Program-made: the position numbers and the translations under genes | In this document: positions 1 to 7,117 of the stretch, piece after piece | Layout: each line of letters begins with the position of its first letter | Numbering within the stretch: position 1 is the stretch's first letter | Notes under the pieces: model-generated | What the model was told of the DNA's origin: nothing | Database searches by the model: none | What the model saw: the letters and a program-made list of their open reading frames with translations, nothing else | Assembly (NCBI GenBank): GCA_037380725.1 | Contig: JARRRL010000023.1 | Coordinates: 1 to 60,257, forward strand | DNA length: 60,257 nt | From: JARRRL01 sp037380725 | Lineage (GTDB): Bacteria > Pseudomonadota > Gammaproteobacteria > Pseudomonadales > JANQJO01 | Direction of reading: 5' to 3'

Positions 1-1979
1 GTGAGCGAACCACCGTCATAATCGCCATTACTACCATTCAGCGCATCCAGTTCGGTATCGCTGGCGGTGGCGTCGCCTCCAGAATCCAGGGTGACCGTGC
101 TGCCAATGCCCGCCCAAGCAACCGAGTCACTGTCCAGGTTGGCGAGAGCCGGTGCGTTATTGACCAGCGAGGTAAGGGTACTGCTGTTGACGGTGGTCAA
201 ACCACCGGACGTGGCTTTCAGCGCGATGCTCTCACTGGCCCCGGAATTGGTGTATTGCAGTGCCAGACCGGTAAAGGTAGCGGCACCGGAACTGGGCGAG
301 AGCGTGACAGTGGTGCCATCTCCATCTAAGTCCCCGGTCCCAGACATACTGTTCACTGTACCGTCGACGGTGCCGTCGCTCGGGTCCGTTACCTCGAGTA
401 CGATATTGGTGCTGTAGCCGGTGTCCAAAATGTCGTTGGCGTCCACGGCTTGAATTACCGGGTCGGTGGTGAAATCCGTCGAGGAGCCGCTGTCGATCGT
501 GGTTGGCACGGGCTGGGTATCAAACGCCAACTTGGTGGCGACGACATCGGAGGTCAACGAGCCAGAGGTGATTGTGGCAAACGCACCGCTGTCGGCATCG
601 AGAACATAACTCTCGCCATCGGCGGTGGCGGTATAGGTGACACTGTTGAAGGTGGCCACGCCGGAACTGGCGGCGACCGTGGTCGTACCACTGAGCGATC
701 CAGCGCCGCTGTTTTTGGAGACGACGACGTTGGACGAATAATCGACATCCGTATTGCCTGCCGCATCCTGGGCCGTGACCGCAAAGGAGGTCATAGCGCT
801 GCCGGAGGTATCGCCAGAGGTCGGCGTTGTGGTGAAAGCAATTTTACTGGCGCTCACCGTCGTCGCCATATTGCCCGTGGCGACGGCGGCATTGGCGCCA
901 CTCATCTGAGTCTTGGCGCCGTCCACAGTCAGGTCGGTATCACCATCAATAGAAATTGTTACCGTCTGATTGTCGGTAATGCCGGTGTTGTCGTTCCAAT
1001 AAGCGGACACCGTACAGGTGCTATTGCCACCATCGGTCACCGAAATACCTGTGGAGGTAAAGCTGACCGTCGAACCGGAGGGCGCGATATCCGACTTGGT
1101 CGCACAGCCGGAGAGACCGAAGCGGAGTTTGGAGAAGTTGGCCGAGGCAGTGCCACCCAAGGTCAGATCGATCTGGCTGACGTCGAGAGTCAGCCCATCA
1201 CCGCCACCGCCGTCAACAAGGGTGAAATCGAAGACATTGATTTTGTTCCCTGAACCGGATGCCGTGGTGGGAAGATTGATCGGCTCTGTAACCCCGCCTG
1301 CGGCGATCAGGGTGCCGTCGCTGTTGTTGCTGGCTGTAGCATCATCAACGACAATATTTGCTATCGCAAACCGAGCATCATACTTGATGGAGTTAGACGG
1401 GTTGTCATAAGGAAATTCAATGGTAACTGCATCAACGTTTTGCCATAATGCACTGTTGAAATTAGAAGCTCTGGTTAGGGTGAACACATCACCAACCCCT
1501 CCATCAGGAGGAGTTATCGTCGCGGTGACCGTCTGTGAGCCATTCGAATAGCCGGTTAGTATAATAGAATGGTGACCTAACGTTTGAACCACCTGATAGA
1601 ACGTCACTGCATCAAAACTGAAATTGGTCCCGGCTACCTCATACAGTTTTACGCCTCTGCTCGGATCAGCGTAATAGACATTATTTAATAGGGTACTAGA
1701 AATTGTCCCGTTACCAGGTGAGAAAAACCAATCATCAAAATCCGTAAACGTGCTAGCAGTACCCGCATCCAGTACAAAGGTGAGATCGCCTGCCGTATCA
1801 AGGCTAACATTTGCAATACCATTAGCACCATCTCTAACATCGCTTAAGCTACCAGATCCGGCGGTGTAATCTATCGTCTTTTGTGCCGCCCAGACATCGA
1901 CTGAAAATAGCGATACGACGAATAATGCCGCTATAGCAAGTATATTTGCTGCCATACTTTCAATCGTATTTGACTTCAT
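1..1979 (-). CDS. Large secreted repeat protein, partial (C-terminus off window)
   Basis: The minus frame is open from the ATG at 1979 to the window edge, so the 3' part is missing (about 659 codons visible). The start follows a GGAG-type ribosome binding site about 8 bases away. Residues 1-34 form a signal peptide (MKSNTIES, a hydrophobic core, then VDVWA). The rest is rich in Thr, Ser, Gly, Val and Asp, with alternating strand-forming stretches typical of beta-sandwich or Ig/cadherin-like repeats; near the visible end the motif ELDALNGSNGDYDGGSL resembles repeat units of large exported adhesin-like proteins. It is the last visible gene of a cluster with two tail-collar proteins. Export and a cell-surface or extracellular role are inferred; no enzyme domain is seen. 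The protein may be a fibre or adhesin; its C-terminal anchor or secretion signal lies outside the window. Confidence 0.8.
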   Translation of the reverse strand, partial: MKSNTIESMAANILAIAALFVVSLFSVDVWAAQKTIDYTAGSGSLSDVRDGANGIANVSLDTAGDLTFVLDAGTASTFTDFDDWFFSPGNGTISSTLLNNVYYADPSRGVKLYEVAGTNFSFDAVTFYQVVQTLGHHSIILTGYSNGSQTVTATITPPDGGVGDVFTLTRASNFNSALWQNVDAVTIEFPYDNPSNSIKYDARFAIANIVVDDATASNNSDGTLIAAGGVTEPINLPTTASGSGNKINVFDFTLVDGGGGDGLTLDVSQIDLTLGGTASANFSKLRFGLSGCATKSDIAPSGSTVSFTSTGISVTDGGNSTCTVSAYWNDNTGITDNQTVTISIDGDTDLTVDGAKTQMSGANAAVATGNMATTVSASKIAFTTTPTSGDTSGSAMTSFAVTAQDAAGNTDVDYSSNVVVSKNSGAGSLSGTTTVAASSGVATFNSVTYTATADGESYVLDADSGAFATITSGSLTSDVVATKLAFDTQPVPTTIDSGSSTDFTTDPVIQAVDANDILDTGYSTNIVLEVTDPSDGTVDGTVNSMSGTGDLDGDGTTVTLSPSSGAATFTGLALQYTNSGASESIALKATSGGLTTVNSSTLTSLVNNAPALANLDSDSVAWAGIGSTVTLDSGGDATASDTELDALNGSNGDYDGGSL

Positions 1980-2053
1980 TTTCTTTGCTCCAATCGACAA
2001 AGATGCTTTACATGATCAACAAAAGCCATTACACGCCTAAGCAAGAACAAATT

Positions 2054-2091
2054 GGCTTTGATTGGCTCATTTTCACGAACCAAGCAAAGCC
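2054..2091 (-). terminator. Imperfect hairpin after the second collar gene
   Basis: GGCTTTG at 2054-2060 pairs with CAAAGCC at 2085-2091, extended by TTGG with CCAA inside. On the minus strand it follows the stop of the collar gene (2111) and is followed by a T-rich stretch, so it may be a weak terminator or attenuator ahead of the secreted repeat protein. Confidence 0.35.
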
Positions 2092-2110
2092 TACAACAGC
2101 ATCATTAAGG

Positions 2111-2719
2111 TTAATCGCGTGGCGGATAGACACCTCGCATCGAGATAAGCCAATTGAGAGGCATAACCGGATTAAGAATACTAATCGGTTTAGACATACC
2201 AGTATCTTCAACCACAACCGTGCCTCTCACGACGCCACCCGAAACGGTTAATCCTAAAATTTCCGTCAAACTGGTAGGTTGAAATCCACCGGGCTTGAAA
2301 TAGCTTGCGCTGCTATTCGCCCCAAGATAGGTCGACGTATCAGGCTCGTTAGCATTCGCTGGATTATTCGCTACTTCCAAAGTAGCACTCACGTCGCCAC
2401 CACTAGGCACAAAAGTGGCTTCATGCGTATGTGACGGCAATTGGCTTTTCGTCAAGGTGACCTGCTCAAACCCCATTTCAAAACCTTGTTTATAATCCAT
2501 ACCGCCAGGCCTGCTCCCTTGACCAACGGGACTACGCCCACGCATATCAGGCAACCCAAAAACCGTGCGAGCATCGCCGCCATACATGGCGCCCAACAAT
2601 GAAAACAAAGCTGGATTATCATTAACAGATTCTAATTGACCGAGACACATTGCCCAATTCTCAATGGTGAACGTCCCGCCAAATACCGTCATTGTTCCAA
2701 GATAAGGATCAACAGCCAT
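2111..2719 (-). CDS. Phage tail collar domain protein (MdpB type), copy 2
   Basis: This 202-aa protein begins with the tail-collar fold (PF07484 type): LGTMTVFGGTF, WAMCLGQL, ALFSLLGAMYGGD and LPDMRGRSPVGQG fall within the first 70 residues. A LPSHTH motif follows near residue 115, and the C-terminus is NWLISMRGVYPPRD, as in microcystin-dependent-protein (MdpB) relatives. No other phage genes are nearby, so this is a chromosomal collar protein rather than part of a prophage. It is clearly a paralogue of the next collar gene upstream (2922-3530), with the same length and the same motif order. Such proteins often occur as tandem sets in proteobacteria; their function is not established. The 3' neighbour is the secreted repeat protein, suggesting a shared surface structure (inference). 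Confidence 0.85.
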   Translation of the reverse strand: MAVDPYLGTMTVFGGTFTIENWAMCLGQLESVNDNPALFSLLGAMYGGDARTVFGLPDMRGRSPVGQGSRPGGMDYKQGFEMGFEQVTLTKSQLPSHTHEATFVPSGGDVSATLEVANNPANANEPDTSTYLGANSSASYFKPGGFQPTSLTEILGLTVSGGVVRGTVVVEDTGMSKPISILNPVMPLNWLISMRGVYPPRD

Positions 2720-2747
2720 ACTATTTCCTTTTCGTTTGTAAAATTAC

Positions 2748-2853
2748 TTAAGTTGTGTGCATACTGGAGTCACCTCCTGCGCACCTGAGGAAGGGTGACT
2801 GCAAGATAGAAACCCACATCTTAGACAAATTGATTACTGATTATGATCTTGAT
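2748..2853 (-). pseudogene. Remnant of a duplicated 165-aa-type gene
   Basis: Between the two collar genes, the minus strand at about 2800-2853 matches the first 17 codons of the 165-aa gene (4143 leftwards) almost base for base. It reads LKIKIIISNQFV, a stop, then DVGF, where the intact gene has MKIKITISNQYAYDVGF. The adjoining bases 2748-2800 read CSHPSSGAQEVTP...TQLK then stop, resembling the intact C-terminus CRSLPEGTQEEGSQQK. The middle of the gene is deleted and the start codon is lost. A module of 165-aa gene plus collar gene was therefore duplicated in tandem and the first gene of the second copy decayed. Confidence 0.7.
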
Positions 2854-2875
2854 TTTTAACGCACCACTTCAACCT

Positions 2876-2901
2876 GATTGGCTCGACTTCTCGAGCCAAT
2901 C
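2876..2901 (-). terminator. Perfect 11-bp hairpin between collar genes
   Basis: GATTGGCTCGA at 2876-2886 pairs perfectly with TCGAGCCAATC at 2891-2901 around a four-base loop. It lies 21 bases beyond the stop of the first collar gene on the minus strand. No T-run follows, so it may be an RNA-stability or processing hairpin rather than a true intrinsic terminator. Confidence 0.45.
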
Positions 2902-2921
2902 AACTCGCAGAATAACCACCA

Positions 2922-3530
2922 TTAGGCACGCGGAGGATATGCCCCCGCAGTCGCAATCAACCAGTTAATGGGGAGAACCGGGTTCAGAATTGGAATGGGC
3001 ACAGAGGATCCTGTTCTATCAACGGTCACTACCCCTCCTCCGCCACCACCAGAAACTGTTAACCCAGAAATTTCAACCAAATTCGGTCCGCCAAAACTAG
3101 GCGTGTAAAAGCTATCACTGCTATTGACGCCGAGATAGGTATCAGAGGATGGAACTGCAGTATTGGCAGGATTTGTTGCCACTTCGAGCTTACCACTCAC
3201 TCCACTGCCACCAACTGGCGTGAAAGTCGCGTTATGCGTGTGAGATGGTAAATGAGCCACATCCAAGGTGATGTGTTCAACCCCCATTTTTAAACCTTGT
3301 TGATACTCCATACCACCTGGTAGTATACCGTGACCCACGGGACTGCGCCCGCGCATATCGGGTAAACCATAGGTGGTGCGCGCATCCCCACCATAGAGGG
3401 TGCCCAATAGTGAATACAAAGCCGTATTTTCACTGATCGCTTGTATTTGCCCAAGACACATTGCCCAATGTTCAATGGTGAACACCCCGCCAAATACCGT
3501 CATTGTGCCAAGAAAAGGTTCAGTAGCCAT
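2922..3530 (-). CDS. Phage tail collar domain protein (MdpB type), copy 1
   Basis: This is a 202-aa protein with the tail-collar domain at residues 1-70 (LGTMTVFGGVF, WAMCLGQIQ, YSLLGTLYGGDARTT, LPDMRGRSPVGHG), the LPSHTH motif near residue 116, and the terminal block LPINWLIATAGAYPPRA. It is paralogous to the gene at 2111-2719. A glycine run near residue 160 (SGGGGGGVV) lies where the second copy has a shorter loop. It sits directly downstream of the 165-aa gene on the same strand. The collar domain binds receptor-binding tips in phage tails, but here no tail, sheath or baseplate genes are visible, so a role in a secreted or surface assembly is only inferred. Confidence 0.85.
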   Translation of the reverse strand: MATEPFLGTMTVFGGVFTIEHWAMCLGQIQAISENTALYSLLGTLYGGDARTTYGLPDMRGRSPVGHGILPGGMEYQQGLKMGVEHITLDVAHLPSHTHNATFTPVGGSGVSGKLEVATNPANTAVPSSDTYLGVNSSDSFYTPSFGGPNLVEISGLTVSGGGGGGVVTVDRTGSSVPIPILNPVLPINWLIATAGAYPPRA

Positions 3531-3645
3531 GCTGTTTCCTTCCGTTTATTAGGTTAACCAAATTGCGTTCATACTGGATACTGCATCAAATGAAAACCAA
3601 GCATAAACTCGTGAAGAAATGTCACTGCTGACACGTCAAAACACA

Positions 3646-4143
3646 TTACTTCTGCTGCGAGCCCTCCTCCTGAGTACCTTCGGGAAGAGAACGACAAGAG
3701 ACCGGTGGAATAAAAAACTCGGGCAATGAAACACGCCGAGCCTCACCCGATAAAACCTTATCCAGACAGACTGTACCGACATCGTTGATGCGCAACTCCA
3801 TTTCAGCAGCGTCATCAGCAGTAGGAAAGCGCCAATATATCTCGGTGGTTTTATAGCGTAACAACGCCATTTGCTCGTATTGATCGAAATCACTCGGGTT
3901 TTCACAGAATCTGTCGTGACAGTTCTCAAGCTTTTGCTTACCTAAAAACTGCACCAGCAAACTCCCCATTCCGGGAATATCCAGGATACTGCACTCACCA
4001 CTGTCGACCGTGAATGCGCCTTGGCCTTCCAGGCGTGAGATACGCTCACAATGACTGTTGGCATCCGGATACAGACCATCACCGAACGGATAGAAACCCA
4101 CATCATAAGCATATTGATTACTGATTGTGATCTTGATTTTCAT
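3646..4143 (-). CDS. Hypothetical protein, 165 aa, cluster-specific
   Basis: I do not recognise the family. The predicted protein starts MKIKITISNQYAYDVGF, has no signal peptide or membrane segment, contains five cysteines and ends in a polar Glu/Gln-rich tail. The start is preceded by a purine-rich AGAGAGAG stretch. The gene is co-directional with the formyltransferase gene upstream and the collar gene downstream. A decayed copy before the second collar gene shows that this gene and a collar gene travelled together as one duplicated unit, so it is probably a functional partner of the collar proteins (inference). Confidence 0.65.
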   Translation of the reverse strand: MKIKITISNQYAYDVGFYPFGDGLYPDANSHCERISRLEGQGAFTVDSGECSILDIPGMGSLLVQFLGKQKLENCHDRFCENPSDFDQYEQMALLRYKTTEIYWRFPTADDAAEMELRINDVGTVCLDKVLSGEARRVSLPEFFIPPVSCRSLPEGTQEEGSQQK

Positions 4144-4213
4144 GGCTCTCTCTCTTCTGGGTTGAAATAGCGGTTTTTAAAAAAATTGGGCTTCAAACAG
4201 ATTGCACCTTCGA

Positions 4214-5164
4214 TTATCCGAACCTCGACTCCTGGCCATTAAGTTCCAGTCCCGGCTCCACACCAAACAACACCGCAAACCGATAACCATCGAATATCCC
4301 TTCCGGGGTTGAGATCACATCAAGTCGAATGGCACCATCGAGCGTTTTTACGACAAGCCCAGATTCCAAACTGAGTGACAAAATAGTCCCTGGCCGCAAC
4401 CCCAAAACAGCATTGTCCACAGCCGTGGCTTGCAACACATTAAAACAGCCTTTCGGTGTTTTAAGCAGCGCGCCGCCCAAATTGGGATTGCCTGCACGAA
4501 TCAGATCAACCAATTGTTTGCTGCTCTGTTGCTGCCAATGTATCACCACATCTTCTTGCTGAATGGACGGTGCCAAGGCTGGATCAGATTTGATGGACTG
4601 TGGTTGCCAGTCCACAGACGATTCATCACGTTTTACACTAAATTCCTGCATCAGTTGCGGTACCGCTCTCGACACCTTTACAGACAAGCTCTGCAGTGTG
4701 TCAAAAGGGTGAACGGGCAAGACCAATTGACTGCCAATCGGACCTGCATCGGGCTGATCCGTCACTTGATGCAAGGTTAAACACACTTGCATTTCGCCGT
4801 TTCGTAATTGCCAATACAGCGGAAACGGCCCCCGATAATCTGGAAGCGCGGAAGGATGCAGGTTATAGAGACGTTGCTGAAAATAATCAATGACGTCATT
4901 GCAGAGAATATGCCGATACAAATAAATAAAGCCAGACGTCGCTTGAAAGCCATCCAAATGGGTCAATAATCGGTGTGGCTCTTGACGTTCATACCGACAG
5001 AGGGGTAATTGACGTTGCTGCAAATACCCCACCAGCTGATTCAGATCAGGATTCGGCTCGGCATCGACCAATACCACACAGGCCAATTGATCTGTCTGAG
5101 CCAAATACTCGATCGCCGGCAACGCCAAACAACTGCCGGTAAAAAAAGCGTAGCGCTGTTTCAT
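4214..5164 (-). CDS. Formyltransferase-family protein (Fmt-like)
   Basis: The product (316 aa from this start) has the folate-dependent formyltransferase N-terminal fold. FFTGSCLALPAIEYL opens a Rossmann-like strand; the catalytic block NLHPSALPDYRGPFPLYW (near residue 105) carries the conserved Asn and His, and the conserved Asp lies in TDQPDAGPI. A C-terminal domain resembling the Fmt C-terminal barrel follows (GALLKTPKG onward). In the family the enzyme transfers a formyl group from 10-formyl-tetrahydrofolate to an amine (Met-tRNA, sugar or amino acid). Its genomic setting makes a specialised substrate more likely than initiator tRNA. I chose the ATG at 5164 because GAAGGAA lies just before it; an upstream in-frame ATG at 5194, two bases after the methyltransferase stop, is possible. 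Translational coupling with the upstream gene is likely. Confidence 0.75.
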   Translation of the reverse strand: MKQRYAFFTGSCLALPAIEYLAQTDQLACVVLVDAEPNPDLNQLVGYLQQRQLPLCRYERQEPHRLLTHLDGFQATSGFIYLYRHILCNDVIDYFQQRLYNLHPSALPDYRGPFPLYWQLRNGEMQVCLTLHQVTDQPDAGPIGSQLVLPVHPFDTLQSLSVKVSRAVPQLMQEFSVKRDESSVDWQPQSIKSDPALAPSIQQEDVVIHWQQQSSKQLVDLIRAGNPNLGGALLKTPKGCFNVLQATAVDNAVLGLRPGTILSLSLESGLVVKTLDGAIRLDVISTPEGIFDGYRFAVLFGVEPGLELNGQESRFG

Positions 5165-5196
5165 GATGTTTCCTTCCATCGCACAACGTTTCATGA

Positions 5197-6447
5197 CTAC
5201 ACCCGATCAACTTTTACCGGCACAAAACCTGGTAAACCCGTTAATTGATAATAGAAACGAATATAATCCCCACTGTGAACAACAACGTTCTGGGGTAATG
5301 GAGATTTGGGCTTAACATCAACATAAAAAGTCATATCCGGTCTGGGATGGGTAATGCCCGAGTCATATTGATCAACGGTCTCGCCCTCAAACACCTCGAT
5401 ATGAGCATAAATGGCAAGAATGCGCGACGCGATGTCAGCAATACCCGTCGGAATTTGTACGGTATTCCCCTCAATCACATGAACACCGTCCGCCAGACGG
5501 ATCTCCTGCAAGGTGGGCAACGTGGATTGACTAATTTTCAGTAATTCACCCAACTCAACTCGCTGTGATTGAGCACAGGGATCCAGGTATTGGGAGTGAG
5601 CGAAGTCAGCCTCTTTCCATTGACGGTTAAATTCGGTTTCACCATCCACCAAAATGCCGCGAACCGAAATACTTTGCGGTAACATCAAGCCCGACTGCGA
5701 TAAAAATTGGCTCAGATGTTTGCTCATGCTAAACTGGCCTTCCTTGGAAAAACCATGTTGCATGGCCTCAATGATCAGCAGATCGATTTCGCCCGAGGGC
5801 CAAAATTGCGTCGCATCCGCTTCCACAACATTTTGAATGAAATCGCCGATACCCAGATCGGCAATCAACTGCCGCAACGACAGAATCGCGCCCGGCTGAA
5901 TATCAATTAACGTGACCTGTATTTGTTCGCTGGTGTAGCACGCGCGCTGCTTATAATAATTCAAGAGAGGCAGCAACAACGGGGCAAATGGACCACAGGC
6001 GGGATACAGTATGTGAACGTTAGACTGCTCTTCCAAAAGATTTCGAATCGCTTTGTCTATCCCACGAGCAAAACCTTTAATACGATAAATATCTTTAATC
6101 GTGGTACGACAATTCAGCGGTGACATGATCAACCCAGTACCTGAAATGTACTGCCTGGTCAATAACGCTTGCGATAAGCCCGCTTTGCTCATGCTCAGCA
6201 CGGCCTGCTCGTACATCTGGGTGAAAAGGTTATCTAAAACCGGGTGGGAAACTTCGCGATCAGTCAGCACGGCTTCCATCGCCTGGGTAAAGCTCTGCTG
6301 CAACTTTTGGCACTGCTCTGTCTTGGTCAGCGCTCCTTGAGTTACGGATTGCAGCAGGTTTCGTATCGTATGCTTGAGCAAATCATCGACTATTGACTCA
6401 GTAAAAGCGGTATACGACGGAGCCTGAGTGTTATTCCTATTCTCCAT
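5197..6447 (-). CDS. SAM-dependent methyltransferase, PRMT-like architecture
   Basis: This protein of about 416 aa has a helical N-terminal region of about 140 residues, then a class I methyltransferase core: VHILYPACGPFAPLLLPLL is the SAM-binding motif I, VTLIDIQPGAI supplies the acidic ribose-binding strand end, and DLLIIEAMQHGF sits where protein arginine methyltransferases have the double-E loop. The following segment (SGLMLPQSISVRGILV) and the beta-rich C-terminus also resemble PRMT layout. Substrate is unknown. It leads the minus-strand cluster, and its TAG stop is two bases from an ATG of the formyltransferase gene, so the two are probably co-translated. The start at 6447 has AGAAGG at good spacing; an in-frame ATG at 6516 with a more distant AGGAG is an alternative. 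Confidence 0.7.
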   Translation of the reverse strand: MENRNNTQAPSYTAFTESIVDDLLKHTIRNLLQSVTQGALTKTEQCQKLQQSFTQAMEAVLTDREVSHPVLDNLFTQMYEQAVLSMSKAGLSQALLTRQYISGTGLIMSPLNCRTTIKDIYRIKGFARGIDKAIRNLLEEQSNVHILYPACGPFAPLLLPLLNYYKQRACYTSEQIQVTLIDIQPGAILSLRQLIADLGIGDFIQNVVEADATQFWPSGEIDLLIIEAMQHGFSKEGQFSMSKHLSQFLSQSGLMLPQSISVRGILVDGETEFNRQWKEADFAHSQYLDPCAQSQRVELGELLKISQSTLPTLQEIRLADGVHVIEGNTVQIPTGIADIASRILAIYAHIEVFEGETVDQYDSGITHPRPDMTFYVDVKPKSPLPQNVVVHSGDYIRFYYQLTGLPGFVPVKVDRV

Positions 6448-6974
6448 TTTAATGCCTTCTATGTCAGGTTCTAGGACAGAACAATTACCATCAACTACCT
6501 GATTTCGATGCGCCATGAGACAAACAAACTCCTAGTTTGCTTTTTCACGCACCCTACCTAAGGGAAGACCAAAATCTGTGACAGATCAAACAAATCTACA
6601 CAAGGAATCACAAATACTTTCATAATACTGGCAAGGTTTTTGATTGCTAGACTGCTCTCTCGGTCGTAATGGCATAATAATGCAGCTGAACTTAAGAGAT
6701 TCGTATTCCAAACCAAGCGCGACCCCCTGAAAGCCACCAGAAAATCCGTAAAGAGGTATACGAAACAGAGACCGCCGTTTGGTGTCAGATACGTGGCATC
6801 TATAAAAGACAAAACGAATAAAAAGCAATAGACGACAAAATACTGACCCATTCCCGAAAACGGAGATAAAGACGAAGAATTAATCAATTGAAAAATCAAT
6901 CATAGATTTTCAAATAAAAATAGAGAAAAAAACCGCATTGGTTTCCTATTGCAGGCTTTGTTCAAGTTGACGAA

Positions 6975-7003
6975 TTGTTCTGGAGAAAGCCACCAACTAT
7001 ACT
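6975..7003 (+). promoter_or_regulatory. Candidate sigma-70 promoter for decarboxylase-family gene
   Basis: TTGTTC at 6975-6980 and TATACT at 6998-7003 are separated by 17 bases and lie about 115 bases before the ATG at 7118. The -10 box matches the consensus at five of six positions; the -35 box is weak. Confidence 0.4.
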
Positions 7004-7020
7004 GCCGCTGGCTCCCCAGT

Positions 7021-7062
7021 ACCAAAAGCCAAAGACCAAAAACCAAAGACTGAAAGCCAAAG
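7021..7062. repeat. Three tandem 14-bp repeats
   Basis: The unit ACCAAAAGCCAAAG occurs at 7021-7034, with slightly changed copies at 7035-7048 and 7049-7062. It lies in the leader of the decarboxylase-family gene. Confidence 0.85.
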
Positions 7063-7064
7063 GC

Positions 7065-7096
7065 CATGACCTAGGAACAACATGATCTAGGAACAA
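7065..7096. repeat. Two tandem 16-bp repeats
   Basis: CATGACCTAGGAACAA (7065-7080) is followed at once by CATGATCTAGGAACAA (7081-7096). The second repeat set stands directly before the ribosome binding site region at 7107-7114. Confidence 0.85.
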
Positions 7097-7117
7097 CAGC
7101 ACCATTAAGGAGAATGC

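Larger units (their letters stand above)
6517..7117. other. Intergenic region between divergent genes
   Basis: About 600 bases separate the methyltransferase gene (minus) from the decarboxylase-family gene (plus). Short minus-strand frames exist (for example 6558-6899) but have no recognisable product and no good ribosome binding site. The right part holds a candidate promoter and two sets of tandem repeats listed separately. The left part presumably carries the promoter of the collar cluster; no convincing site was identified. Confidence 0.6.

Noticed and set aside
450..1253. Plus-strand 267-codon frame at the left edge
   Set aside because: It is antisense to the secreted repeat protein, whose minus frame is longer, has a signal peptide and a ribosome binding site, and gives repeat-like composition.
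2111..3530. Prophage or tailocin remnant
   Set aside because: Only the collar domains are phage-like; no tube, sheath, baseplate, lysis, terminase or integrase genes are visible, and MdpB-type collar proteins occur outside prophages.
6558..6899. Minus-strand 113-codon frame upstream of the methyltransferase gene
   Set aside because: No ribosome binding site, no recognisable motif, and odd composition; it is probably leader sequence.
7021..7096. CRISPR array
   Set aside because: The repeats are directly adjacent without spacers and are only 14-16 bp.
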